Assembly (NCBI RefSeq): GCF_000758925.1
Contig: NZ_JRNC01000009.1
Coordinates: 80,718-144,717, forward strand
Direction of reading: 5' to 3'
From: Prevotella sp. S7-1-8
GTDB lineage: Bacteria; Bacteroidota; Bacteroidia; Bacteroidales; Bacteroidaceae
Length of the DNA stretch: 64,000 bases
Part shown: positions 45,255 to 53,783 of the stretch, piece after piece
How positions within the stretch are numbered: the first letter of the stretch is position 1
How the letters are laid out: every line of letters starts with the position of its first letter
Position numbers and translations under genes: made by a program
Notes under the pieces: generated by a model
What the model was told of the DNA's origin: nothing
Seen by the model: only the letters and a program-made list of their open reading frames with translations
The model's database searches: none

Positions 45255-45611
45255 GCTTTAAGAAGCGTTAGAATAAAAAAGATAGACAGATTATTGTTTT
45301 TAACAAAGGTGTAAGTTCAAAGATATGCGTAGAAACCTTAGGTCTTCCGGAATTTCGAATGATGGCCTTTAGCTTTTGAAAATCATCGAGTTATACTATT
45401 GTCCCCATTCACAAGCCCCTTTACATACTGAGATTTATAATCAAGAAGTGATAATTTGTGATGGAACAACACTTACAACTTCTATATGCGTTTCATTAAG
45501 CTCAACCCCATCGTCAATGAGAAGCCTTTCGAGAAAACCGTGTCGTGGACTTTTAAGATTCACTCATACCTCATCGTTCCAAATGTCGGATGACGCGAAA
45601 CGTTCCCCACA
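45255..45611. other. Intergenic region with an unrecognised short frame
   Basis: About 360 bases between the two DUF4876 genes. A 35-codon frame from an ATG at 45486 to TGA at 45593 (MRFIKLNPIVNEKPFEKTVS at its start) looks protein-like but matches no family that I know; it may be what is left of a lost gene. No ribosome-binding or promoter signal for it. Confidence 0.35.
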
Positions 45612-45619
45612 TACCTTTG
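45612..45619 (+). promoter_or_regulatory. -7 box TACCTTTG for DUF4876 copy 2
   Basis: TAnnTTTG followed by GAC, 67 bases before the ATG. It suggests that the second DUF4876 gene can be transcribed apart from the receptor operon. Confidence 0.55.
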
Positions 45620-45686
45620 GACTTGCACCTGTTTTGTTATAATACATAATATACATAGCAACTTAACACAACCAAAACATAAACAT

Positions 45687-46793
45687 ATGAAGAAAACCAT
45701 GCTGTGCGCATTGGCGACAATTGCGCTTTTCGCAAACTGCACGCGTGACGGACAACCGGAAGAAAAGAAAAATAACGCTGATACAGAAAGCGCGGACCTG
45801 ATCATAAAAGACATTTACTATGCCGGAGACTTCGTGGAGACACCTTACGGCAACAAATCAGAAGAAACGGATGACAAGTTTATTTCCGTCTACAACCCAA
45901 CCGACCATGACATAAGCCTTGAGAACATGGCACTGGCACTATGTCAGTACAACGCCGTTGACAATGTCAACTTTGAAAAGCCTAATTGCGATTACAGGCA
46001 GAAAGGGTTCGGCGTTTCCAACATGATTGGCTTCCCCAAGGATAAAAGCGGAAAGCCATACACCGTAAAGGCAGGCAAAACCATCGTTATTGCCATGAGA
46101 GCCATCAACCATGCGGAGGGATACAAGAAGTACTTGACAGATTATGGAGAGGATCCAACCAAATACAAAGGTATCGAAAAACTTATCGACCTTTCCAAGG
46201 CCGATTTTGAATGGGGACAGAATGGAAACGGCAACGTTCCGCACATGACATTCCTCTATTGCAAGGAAAACGACAAAGAGCAGGAAAAAAGAATGAAGCA
46301 GGACAAGTCGAAAGTCGGAGTGTGGGATGAAGACGACGACGAGTATGTGCCATTCGAGTTTGAGCGAAACTTCACCATAGCTCTGATACGCTTGGCGGAG
46401 CCTATCGAGAAGATTAAGGAGAACATGAACAACGCCAAGATCAACGAAGCGTTGCTGAAAGAAATCGAGGAGCCGATGGCAAAGTACGGACGCTATGTCA
46501 TGTGGAACGCGAGCGGACATCACTCACATTCACAAATTCTCATGTTCTTGCCCAATCAATGGGTCGTGGATGCCGTAAACGTAAGGTTCAAAGGAAATAC
46601 CAGCGAAAAAAGTTTCCCTATATCGGGCACACTGGACAAAGGCTGGAATGGCGTGTACGACAAAGTTGACGACAAGTTAGAGGTCGGAGCGGGCAAGATG
46701 ATTACACGACGCTTTGATGGAAAAAGATTATCCGACACAAACAACTCATCGGTCGACTTTGAGGTCAAGAAAGTGGCAGTGCCTGCGAAATAA
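45687..46793 (+). CDS. DUF4876-like lipoprotein, copy 2
   Basis: 368 residues, lipobox FANC with Cys18. Aligns with copy 1 in the N-terminal domain (LIIKDIYYAGDFVETPYGN, ISVYNPTDHDISLENMALAL, the G-S-M-FP-D-KP run) and in QWVVDAVNVRF. Typical DUF4876 signs at the end are ISGTLDKGWNGVYDK and MITRRFDGKRLSDTNNSSVD. Contains a GHHSHSQ segment. Codon use is closer to the chromosome than that of copy 1. Probably an accessory surface protein of the receptor. Confidence 0.82.
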   Translation: MKKTMLCALATIALFANCTRDGQPEEKKNNADTESADLIIKDIYYAGDFVETPYGNKSEETDDKFISVYNPTDHDISLENMALALCQYNAVDNVNFEKPNCDYRQKGFGVSNMIGFPKDKSGKPYTVKAGKTIVIAMRAINHAEGYKKYLTDYGEDPTKYKGIEKLIDLSKADFEWGQNGNGNVPHMTFLYCKENDKEQEKRMKQDKSKVGVWDEDDDEYVPFEFERNFTIALIRLAEPIEKIKENMNNAKINEALLKEIEEPMAKYGRYVMWNASGHHSHSQILMFLPNQWVVDAVNVRFKGNTSEKSFPISGTLDKGWNGVYDKVDDKLEVGAGKMITRRFDGKRLSDTNNSSVDFEVKKVAVPAK

Positions 46794-46884
46794 GAAGGCA
46801 CGCACTGCATAAGTCTTGCCCTCGCTCGCCAAACATCATGAAATAGGTTTTACCTAAATATGTTTAATTTAATATTTTTATAGT

Positions 46885-47877
46885 ATGAGAAAGATTTACA
46901 TGTTAACAATGAGCCTGTTCATTTGCATGGGTGCACTGGCAGGCAACGACGGCGCTATTGGTGACAATTTGAAATGGGCGTTTGCCGATGGCACGCTTAC
47001 CATTAGCGGATCTGGAGAGATGGAACACGCAGATGGCAACTCTGGATATGCGTGGGGAACTGACAACCACACATTAGACCGTTCCTCGATCAAAAAAATA
47101 GTGGTGGAAGAAGGGGTAAAAAGCCTTGGCGAATACATCTTCTGGGATTGCCAAAACCTTACGGAAGTGAGTTTGCCAAAGTCACTGACCGCACTTAGGA
47201 AAGAATGTTTCAAGAGTTGCCCCAAATTAAAGGAGATAACATTACCCGACAACATCACGTTGATTGACGAGAGCGCCTTTGAGGAGTGCAAGGCTTTAGA
47301 GACTGTTACTTTCCCGAAGAATCTAAAAGAGATAAAGGCAAAAGCATTCCACACCTGCAATCTTAAGAAGGTAGACCTTTCGCAAACACAAGTAGAATCA
47401 ATTGGCATGGGGGCTTTTGCCCATAATGCCAATTGTACAGAGGTGTACTTGCCAAAGACACTCACAACGTTCTTTGGTACCGACGAGGGTGCTTTTGGTG
47501 ACTGCAGCAGTCTAAAGAAAGCGGTGTGCCTTGCCGTCAATCCACCCCAAACCCTTGACGGAGGTGAAGACTTTATCAACGGAGGCATCAATATGAATCC
47601 TGTTGATTATGTAAAAATTTTCACTGGCACTGATGACGATGATTTTGTATTGGAAGTACCGGCAGGAAGCGAGGATAAATACAGAAGCGCGGACGGCTGG
47701 AAAAATATCGCCAACAACATTACTACCGGCATTCGCGACCTCAAGGCAGCCCAGGCAAAAGTTGGCGTGTACGACATCTCGGGCAAGAGATACATGAGCC
47801 ATGCTGACGCGCAAGCAATCAGCACATTGCAACATGGCGTTTATATAATCAACGGCAAGAAAGTTTTAGTTAAGTAA
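46885..47877 (+). CDS. BspA-like leucine-rich-repeat surface protein with T9SS-type tail
   Basis: 330 residues. Signal peptide 1-19 (ending GALAG). After GTLTISGSGEME, a segment common in front of BspA repeats, come five LRR_5 repeats (about 75-220: LTEVSLPKSLTALRKECFKS, LKEITLPDNITLIDESAFEE, ETVTFPKNLKEIKAKAFHTC). The end, STLQHGVYIINGKKVLVK, fits the last strand of a T9SS sorting domain. Such proteins bind host or bacterial surfaces in oral and gut Bacteroidales. 91 bases after the DUF4876 gene; same strand. Confidence 0.88.
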   Translation: MRKIYMLTMSLFICMGALAGNDGAIGDNLKWAFADGTLTISGSGEMEHADGNSGYAWGTDNHTLDRSSIKKIVVEEGVKSLGEYIFWDCQNLTEVSLPKSLTALRKECFKSCPKLKEITLPDNITLIDESAFEECKALETVTFPKNLKEIKAKAFHTCNLKKVDLSQTQVESIGMGAFAHNANCTEVYLPKTLTTFFGTDEGAFGDCSSLKKAVCLAVNPPQTLDGGEDFINGGINMNPVDYVKIFTGTDDDDFVLEVPAGSEDKYRSADGWKNIANNITTGIRDLKAAQAKVGVYDISGKRYMSHADAQAISTLQHGVYIINGKKVLVK

Positions 47878-48399
47878 CACAAAATTATCCCCACCCATAG
47901 AATGTATTTTCAAGATGTACCTAAGAAAAACGTGCATGGAGACGTCAAATTTCCACGCATCATAAAATAAAGGTTATTCTATACATACTGGAGGTGGGGA
48001 TTTTGTATTTTATAAATTTTACCTTAGGCTATACCTCGTATTACACAAAAACACAAGATAAAAAAGACTATTGCTGTCCGATAAAACTTTTTGAGCCTAA
48101 AAAATTAGGGCAGGACTTCGTCACTTTTTCAATACATATTTGTAAATACTTGATAATCTATGATTGTCTTTGTCATTTAGGTTGACGCTCAAAAAGGCGA
48201 GTAAAATAGCAAGCTCGTCCCCTTATACGAGAATAACCTGATTTTTTACATTCTCGCCAAGAAGTATTGGATGATTTATATTTATGGGTGACACGATGGC
48301 GAAGTCAGGAAAAAGCAGTGGAAGAACAGAGAAAGGAAAGTTGAATCACACACTTTCAAGGACACTACCAGAAGCACTTTTTATACTAATAAATTAAAT
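47878..48399. other. AT-rich intergenic region before the C10 protease
   Basis: 522 bases. Holds a long-range inverted repeat (atccccacc near 47888, ggtggggat near 47994), a small palindrome cctaa-aaaa-ttagg (48096-48109) and no convincing gene. On the minus strand a short frame (NDKDNHRLSSIYKYVLKK then stop, about 48128-48183) could be the tail of a lost protein, but I cannot identify it. No TAnnTTTG box was found directly before the protease gene. Confidence 0.4.
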
Positions 48400-50754
48400 A
48401 TGCGGAAATTTTTTACATTTTCAGTGTTGCTATGCGCAACCACCTTGGCTTTTGCCGCCCCTGTGGGCAGACAACAAGCCCGACAAGCTGCATTGGCTTT
48501 TATCAAAAGCCATGCAAGCACTAACTCCCACGCCGTCACGCGAGCTTCACGAGCCGTACCCTCGCTCAGCGAGGTGGCAAGCACCAACGCCTACTACATT
48601 TTCAACGTGGGCAAGGGACAGGGCTTCGTCATCGCCTCCGCTGACGACCGCACGGCTGACGTGTTAGGTTACGCGGAAGAGGGAACATACGACGAGCGGC
48701 AATGTCCGGCATCGCTCAAGATGCTCTTGGCGCAATACCGACAGGAGGTGCGCATGCTGAACGACATGCCTGCCGCCACGAAGCCAGCCACCACCCGCGC
48801 CGGCGGAAAGTTGCAGCCCATCGAGCCGTTGCTGAAAACCACATGGAGCCAGTACGGTCCCTACAACCTACAAACGCCCATGCACAAAGACAAGCACTGT
48901 GTCACGGGATGCGTCGCCACGGCGGCAGCCCAAATCATGGGCTACTACCAGTATCCAAAGAAGGCTCCAGCCTTGCCTGCCTACAAGGCTCCGTCGGCTG
49001 ATCTGAAAGTGCCCGAGCTTGCCGAGAGCACTTTCGAGTGGAACGACATACTACCCTCATACCGCATTTCCACCACCCAGCGACAGCGAGACGCCGTGGC
49101 TAAGCTGATGAGGTATGTGGGACAGGCGGTGAGCATGGATTATACCGCTAATGATTCGGGCGCCGATTCTTACAACGTGATATTGTTCCTTACCCGAATG
49201 TTTGGTTACGCCAAAGACATGCACCGCGTTTTCAGGGACCGTTATACCAGTGAGGAATGGCGCGACTTGATATACAATGAGTTGAAAGCCAAACGACCCG
49301 TATATTACTTTGCCGAAGATGTGGTGTACAACTATGGTCACGCCTTTGTCTGCGATGGCTACAAGGAAGGCGACTACTTTCACATCAACTGGGGTTGGGG
49401 AGGTCAATTCAACGGCTACTATCGCCTGTCGGTTCTTTCGCCACGCGAATATGGATTTAAGCAATTGCCAAGTATCTACACGCGCGAGCAAGGAGCTATC
49501 ATCGGATTCAGGCCAAGCGAAGGTGCTGACGCGTTTCCAAAAGTTGTCGACGTCAAGGAGATGACGCCCCTGCAAGGTCGAAGCCGCTCTAACGGCAGCG
49601 ATGACTTCACGGATTACGGCATCACCATGAAATGCGTGAACAATTACGGCGAAGCCTTTGATGCCGATTGCGGCTTAGGCTTTTGGCAGGGAGGTAGATT
49701 GATAAAAGCCGTACAGCTGTTCAGCTCAAAGTTCAAGACCGACGGCAAGATACAAAGGAAAGAAGCGAACTTCAACATACCGAACACCCTCGCCAACGGA
49801 AAGTACACCGTGCTGCCCGTTTACCGCATACAAGGCGAAAGCGAATGGAAAGCCTGTGGCGGCATTGGAGAAAAGGCGCAGGAGATAGAGATTACCGACA
49901 CGGAACTGAAGACCTCCACTGCCAAGCCTGTTCTGGAGGTGAAGAAAGTGGACGTGAAAGGCGGCAAGGAGGCGGGACGCCCCCTGTTCGTAACCCTCAC
50001 CATAGAGAACAAGGGCGACGAGCTGTACGACACCTTCAACATGCTCTTCAAATATAACTATGTTGCTTCTACCACCACCTTCCTGCCTTCAGGACAGACG
50101 ACAGACGTGATGTTTGAGCTGTATCCAAAGGAGGCTGGAGAGTTCGACTACTCCTTCGAATGCAATTCGGGTGCCACTATCAGCTCCAGAGGAAACATTA
50201 CCATTACTGAACCTAAGTCGAAAAACATTCCTTCTGTTGAGGTGAAAATCGAGCAAAGTGGGGAAAACGCTTTCCAAGCTCCCGCCATGAAGGGAAAACT
50301 CATTGTGACCAACAGCGAGAGCGCTGACTATTGCGGCGGTTTTGACATTGAGCTGCGTTGCAAGAAAGGCGATACGGACACGACTTACCTTGAAAACAAA
50401 ATCTCGCTGGCAGACATCATTCCCGCCAACGGCACGAAAGAAATTCCGTTCTCGATAGACAACGTTGCCGCTGGGGCGCAATATGCCATTTACGCGTATG
50501 GCTACAAGGTAGAGGAACAAGAAGACTTCATCCAAGGTGGAATGATATACGTGCCTAAACGGGAGCGCATCCTCAAGACACCGTTCTACATGGCAAAAGC
50601 CGCACCAACAGCAATCGCCGTTCCGCGCGTCAGCCATGAGCCTACACTCATATACAACCTGCAAGGTGTGGTGGTAGGCAAAGGCGAGCAACAGCTCGAG
50701 TCACTGCCAAAGGGCATCTACATCATCGGTGGCAAGAAAGTAGTTAAGCGATAA
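48400..50754 (+). CDS. C10-family cysteine protease (streptopain/interpain type) with T9SS-type tail
   Basis: 784 residues. Signal peptide 1-19, then a Spi-type inhibitory prodomain (about 20-130: RQQARQAALAFIKSH, YYIFNVGKGQGFVIASADDR), then the papain-like C10 domain with Cys171 in CVTGCVATAAAQIMGYYQYP and His314 in YGHAFVCDGY followed by YFHINWGWGGQFNGYYRLS. Beta-sandwich domains fill 400-700. It ends ESLPKGIYIIGGKKVVKR, a T9SS-type terminus. The family includes interpain A of Prevotella intermedia, which degrades complement and haemoglobin; a similar role is plausible but not proven. Confidence 0.94.
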   Translation: MRKFFTFSVLLCATTLAFAAPVGRQQARQAALAFIKSHASTNSHAVTRASRAVPSLSEVASTNAYYIFNVGKGQGFVIASADDRTADVLGYAEEGTYDERQCPASLKMLLAQYRQEVRMLNDMPAATKPATTRAGGKLQPIEPLLKTTWSQYGPYNLQTPMHKDKHCVTGCVATAAAQIMGYYQYPKKAPALPAYKAPSADLKVPELAESTFEWNDILPSYRISTTQRQRDAVAKLMRYVGQAVSMDYTANDSGADSYNVILFLTRMFGYAKDMHRVFRDRYTSEEWRDLIYNELKAKRPVYYFAEDVVYNYGHAFVCDGYKEGDYFHINWGWGGQFNGYYRLSVLSPREYGFKQLPSIYTREQGAIIGFRPSEGADAFPKVVDVKEMTPLQGRSRSNGSDDFTDYGITMKCVNNYGEAFDADCGLGFWQGGRLIKAVQLFSSKFKTDGKIQRKEANFNIPNTLANGKYTVLPVYRIQGESEWKACGGIGEKAQEIEITDTELKTSTAKPVLEVKKVDVKGGKEAGRPLFVTLTIENKGDELYDTFNMLFKYNYVASTTTFLPSGQTTDVMFELYPKEAGEFDYSFECNSGATISSRGNITITEPKSKNIPSVEVKIEQSGENAFQAPAMKGKLIVTNSESADYCGGFDIELRCKKGDTDTTYLENKISLADIIPANGTKEIPFSIDNVAAGAQYAIYAYGYKVEEQEDFIQGGMIYVPKRERILKTPFYMAKAAPTAIAVPRVSHEPTLIYNLQGVVVGKGEQQLESLPKGIYIIGGKKVVKR

Positions 50755-50767
50755 CCACCATCCTCAT

Positions 50768-50834
50768 CAGCCCATTCATCTTTTCGACAAGGCACAGAAA
50801 CTTTCTCGTGACCTTTTCGGAGTTGAATGGGCTG
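50768..50834. repeat. 11-bp inverted repeat after the C10 protease gene
   Basis: cagcccattca at 50768-50778 and tgaatgggctg at 50824-50834, 45 bases apart, 14 bases after the stop codon. May end the protease transcript, or may belong to the neighbouring transposase remnant. Confidence 0.45.
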
Positions 50835-50839
50835 TCGCA

Positions 50840-51011
50840 TGTCCTTGCATGGGCAGCAGTTCTATAAAGTAGGCATTCTCCAAGAACCGCTCCAAGACGC
50901 TCTCATCTGAAACATTACGAAGGTGTTTCAAGATGAGAAGCCCCATCATCAGACGGATGGGTTGGCCATACGGCCATTGTCCTTGCTGTAAAGAGGGGCA
51001 AAGGTAGCGAG
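50840..51011 (-). pseudogene. Transposase remnant (IS5-like, DUF772 N-terminal part)
   Basis: On the minus strand one frame gives FAPLYSKDNGRMANP and, after a one-base shift, a second gives IRLMMGLLILKHLRNVSDES followed by VLERFLENAYFIELL. Together they rebuild the conserved N-terminal part of IS5/IS1182-group transposases (pattern APLYS..GR...PIRLMVGLLILK, then LSDE). The catalytic DDE part is missing, so the element is dead. The fragment lies between the C10 protease and ribD, at the edge of the AT-rich surface-protein island. Confidence 0.75.
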
Positions 51012-51058
51012 GCGTGTTATATCACACAAAAGCGGCTAATGCCGTATGCTTGCTTTTT

Positions 51059-52090
51059 TTACAAAATCTGGCTTTGGTTCACGTATTGACAAATCGTGTT
51101 TTTGTCATAGAATTTTTTGTCCAAAAGCGTCGCGTTGGCGGGCAGCTCGGGAGCGTCAACACCGTTTGGCACAGTGAATGAAGCCGTCTCCACACGTATC
51201 TCATCCCACAATCCGCGCTCAATAAAACTGTTGAGCGTCACGGTTCCCCCTTCGACAATGAGGCTCTGCCGGTGGTTGGCGTAGAGATAGTCAAGCGTCG
51301 CGCCAATGTTGTCAAAACATTTAAACCACGAAGGCACGCCCTCTGCGTTATGCGTCAAGACCAATCGCTCGGGCGACGGCCCACTCCAAAGACGCACGTT
51401 CAAGCGCGGATGATCCGCGTTGACGGTCTCGCGCCCCACGAGTATGGCGTCGTTCTCGGCGCGCAGCTTGTGCACCAACATCTTGGTGAAAGGCGAGGAG
51501 ATCGCCAACGGCTCAACGCGCGCCGCTCCCGCGCTCCGCGCGTAAGCGATTTTGTGGTTTGCGGTCTGCGCCCATTTCAAGATGATATAAGGGCGTTTCT
51601 CGTTGCTCACGACGATAAACTTGCGGTTCAGGGCCAAACACTCGCGCTCAAGCACGCCCACGGTCACCGGGATGCCGGCCTGCCTGATGCGCTCAATGCC
51701 TCGCCCGCGCACCTCGGCGTATGGGTCCACGCACCCACAAACCACACGGCGCACGCCCTTCTTGACAATGAGGTCCGCGCACGGGGGTGTCTTTCCCCAG
51801 TGCGAGCAAGGCTCCAGCGACACGTAGATGGTAGCCTCGGCAAGCAGTCGCTCATCGGCCGCGCGGACAGACCCAAACGCGTTCACCTCGGCGTGCGCCT
51901 CACCACACCGCGCGTGATAGCCTTCGCCGATGATGCGCCCGTCGGCGCTCACGATGACAGCTCCCACCATCGGGTTGGGCTTGGCGTGCCACTGTCCGCC
52001 GCGCGCCAACTGCAAGCAACGGCGCATGTACATCTCATCCAAGGCACGCCGCCTGTTATCGAGCGAAGAAGCGTCTGTTTGCTTATCCAT
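51059..52090 (-). CDS. ribD: Bifunctional riboflavin deaminase/reductase RibD
   Basis: 343 residues. Deaminase domain about 15-150 with zinc ligands in HAEVNAF (His66-Ala-Glu68), Cys95 and Cys104 (EPCSHWGKTPPCADL); the metal-binding set is complete. Reductase domain about 160-343 with RPYIILKWAQTANHKIAY, LRAENDAILVGRETVNADHP and IVEGGTVTLNSFIERGLWDE. Steps 2 and 3 of riboflavin synthesis, turning the GTP-derived diaminopyrimidine into the ribitylamino precursor. Follows the metallophosphatase gene after 59 bases on the same strand; flavin is also needed by the Nqr complex. Confidence 0.96.
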   Translation of the reverse strand: MDKQTDASSLDNRRRALDEMYMRRCLQLARGGQWHAKPNPMVGAVIVSADGRIIGEGYHARCGEAHAEVNAFGSVRAADERLLAEATIYVSLEPCSHWGKTPPCADLIVKKGVRRVVCGCVDPYAEVRGRGIERIRQAGIPVTVGVLERECLALNRKFIVVSNEKRPYIILKWAQTANHKIAYARSAGAARVEPLAISSPFTKMLVHKLRAENDAILVGRETVNADHPRLNVRLWSGPSPERLVLTHNAEGVPSWFKCFDNIGATLDYLYANHRQSLIVEGGTVTLNSFIERGLWDEIRVETASFTVPNGVDAPELPANATLLDKKFYDKNTICQYVNQSQIL

Positions 52091-52149
52091 TTATCTGTTT
52101 TTTTAGGTCGCGCCAACATGCCTCGCCCACATCAGGGCGTGGGTGGGCG

Positions 52150-52992
52150 TTATCGTTTCCGGTCCATTCGCACCCGCATCTTGCCAATGTAGATGCCGTG
52201 CTTGCCATTCTGGTCCACCGGTATGGGTTTGCCATCAAGGTTTTTGACATAGCGCAACGCCTTGAAGTAAGTGTGGCTGTGCCCACCCAACACAAGGTCA
52301 ATGCCGCGCGTGCGAGCTATCACCTCTTGGTCGCCGACACCGTCTGTTATCCATCCCAAATGGGTAACGCAGATAACGAGGTCGCATTTTTTCTTCCTCA
52401 GCGTGTCGGCCATCTTTTGCGCCGTGGCCACCGGGTCGAGATACACGGTGCGCTCGTAGTTCTTGCGGTCCACCATGCCGTCCAGCTTGGTGCCCAATCC
52501 AAACACGCCTATGCGCATCCCCTTGCGCTTGATAATGACATAGGGCTTGACCAAGCGGTCCAATCCGTACTGCGAGAACTTGTAGTTGGCGCACACCACG
52601 GGGTAGTTGAGCTTGCCAACCACGCGCGCCAAGTTTTTCAACCCGAAGTCGAACTCGTGGTTACCGAGCGTGCCGGCGTCGTAACGCATCATGTTCATCA
52701 ACCCGACCTCCACGTCGCCCTTGAACAATGTGTAGAAAGGAGATCCTTGCGAGAAATCGCCACTGTCAAAGAGCAGCAAGTCCTTGTCCGCCTTACGCTC
52801 CCTCTCGAGCATGGCCACGCGGCGCGCGAAACCGCCCCTGCCGGCCAACATCGTGTCGGCCAGCTGCGCGCTCAACGGCAACACACAGCTGTGCGTGTCG
52901 TTGGTATGTAGCACCGTGAGGTACTTTTGGGCCGTGGCCGACATTGCCGCGAGGGTCAAGGCCACCGCCAAAACTATCGTTTTTGTCTTCAT
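52150..52992 (-). CDS. 5'-nucleotidase catalytic (metallophosphatase) half
   Basis: 280 residues. Signal peptide 1-22 (ending ATAQ). Calcineurin-like phosphoesterase domain of the UshA type with LHTNDTHSCVLP (Asp32, His34), LLFDSGDFSQGSPFYTLFKG, TLGNHEFDFG and the C-terminal metal ligands in VTHLG and GGHSHTY. It covers only the N-terminal half of UshA (about 550 residues). The C-terminal half is encoded by the gene just upstream, which overlaps by 4 bases (ATGA). Periplasmic hydrolysis of nucleotides or UDP-sugars by the two together is likely. Confidence 0.9.
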   Translation of the reverse strand: MKTKTIVLAVALTLAAMSATAQKYLTVLHTNDTHSCVLPLSAQLADTMLAGRGGFARRVAMLERERKADKDLLLFDSGDFSQGSPFYTLFKGDVEVGLMNMMRYDAGTLGNHEFDFGLKNLARVVGKLNYPVVCANYKFSQYGLDRLVKPYVIIKRKGMRIGVFGLGTKLDGMVDRKNYERTVYLDPVATAQKMADTLRKKKCDLVICVTHLGWITDGVGDQEVIARTRGIDLVLGGHSHTYFKALRYVKNLDGKPIPVDQNGKHGIYIGKMRVRMDRKR

Positions 52993-53759
52993 GGGTTCAC
53001 TATTTTTATACGTCCTTCCACTTGGCTGTCCACCGTCTTGCCCGCAGCCGTCCGCGCCTTAAAGTAGCGAGCTATCAACGCACGCACGTTGTTCTCCGCC
53101 CCTTTGGGCGAGTTCACGCCAGTCTTGGCCTTGAAGGCCTCAAGCCCATCGTTTCCCTGCGCCAGATAGTCGAGTGTGGCCACCCTGTAAGCGCGGCTCT
53201 CGTCCACCGGCTTCCCGTGCACCAAAGCTTTCGTCAACCGTCCGTCGGTGGTTATCTCAAGCTCCGCGCCACAACTCAATCCCTCGCCACCGCGCTTGGC
53301 CATCTGCCTGAACAGCTCTGTCACCTTGGCCCCCGAGAGCGTGATGAAACACACCTTGTTCTCAAACGGCGCCACGTTGAGTATGTCGCCAAGGGTAACT
53401 TCTCCTTCCGCGAAAGCCGCCCTGATGCCGCCCATGTTATATATGGCGAAGTCAGGACGCTCGTTATAGTCGCCCCCACTCCACAGCAGGATGTCCGCCA
53501 AAAGGTTGGAAAGTGCGCTCTCAGGACGCCGGGCGGCCATGTAGCGATCCACCCGGCCCACCACCGGGCTCATCAGGCTGTCCACCTTGGCCTTGTAGGG
53601 GCGCAAGAAAGCTTGCGCGCGCTTGTCAGGGTTGGCGTCATACTTGCCGTCCACCAACACCCGCGTGCGCTCCACGCCGGTCATCACATAGGGGGTGTGG
53701 CACGACGACAACGCCAACGCCAACGCCCAAAGTGCCGAAAACACTATTCTTTTTCTCAT
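52989..53759 (-). CDS. 5'-nucleotidase C-terminal-domain lipoprotein
   Basis: 256 residues. Lipobox LSSC, Cys20. The body is the substrate-specificity domain of UshA-type 5'-nucleotidases: SALSNLLADILLWSGG, FAIYNMGGIRAAFAEGEVTL and DILNVAPFENKVCFITLSGA with the nucleotide-stacking region. This domain normally follows the metallophosphatase in one chain; here it is encoded first as a lipoprotein, and the catalytic half second. It may tether the soluble catalytic half to the membrane. Confidence 0.9.
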   Translation of the reverse strand: MRKRIVFSALWALALALSSCHTPYVMTGVERTRVLVDGKYDANPDKRAQAFLRPYKAKVDSLMSPVVGRVDRYMAARRPESALSNLLADILLWSGGDYNERPDFAIYNMGGIRAAFAEGEVTLGDILNVAPFENKVCFITLSGAKVTELFRQMAKRGGEGLSCGAELEITTDGRLTKALVHGKPVDESRAYRVATLDYLAQGNDGLEAFKAKTGVNSPKGAENNVRALIARYFKARTAAGKTVDSQVEGRIKIVNP

Positions 53760-53783
53760 ATTTTTGTCCGTAGTATTTTGTTA

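Noticed and set aside
47994..48185. 63-codon plus-strand frame before the C10 protease
   Set aside because: AT-rich, Tyr/Cys-heavy, no start signal or domain; looks like chance in AT-rich DNA.
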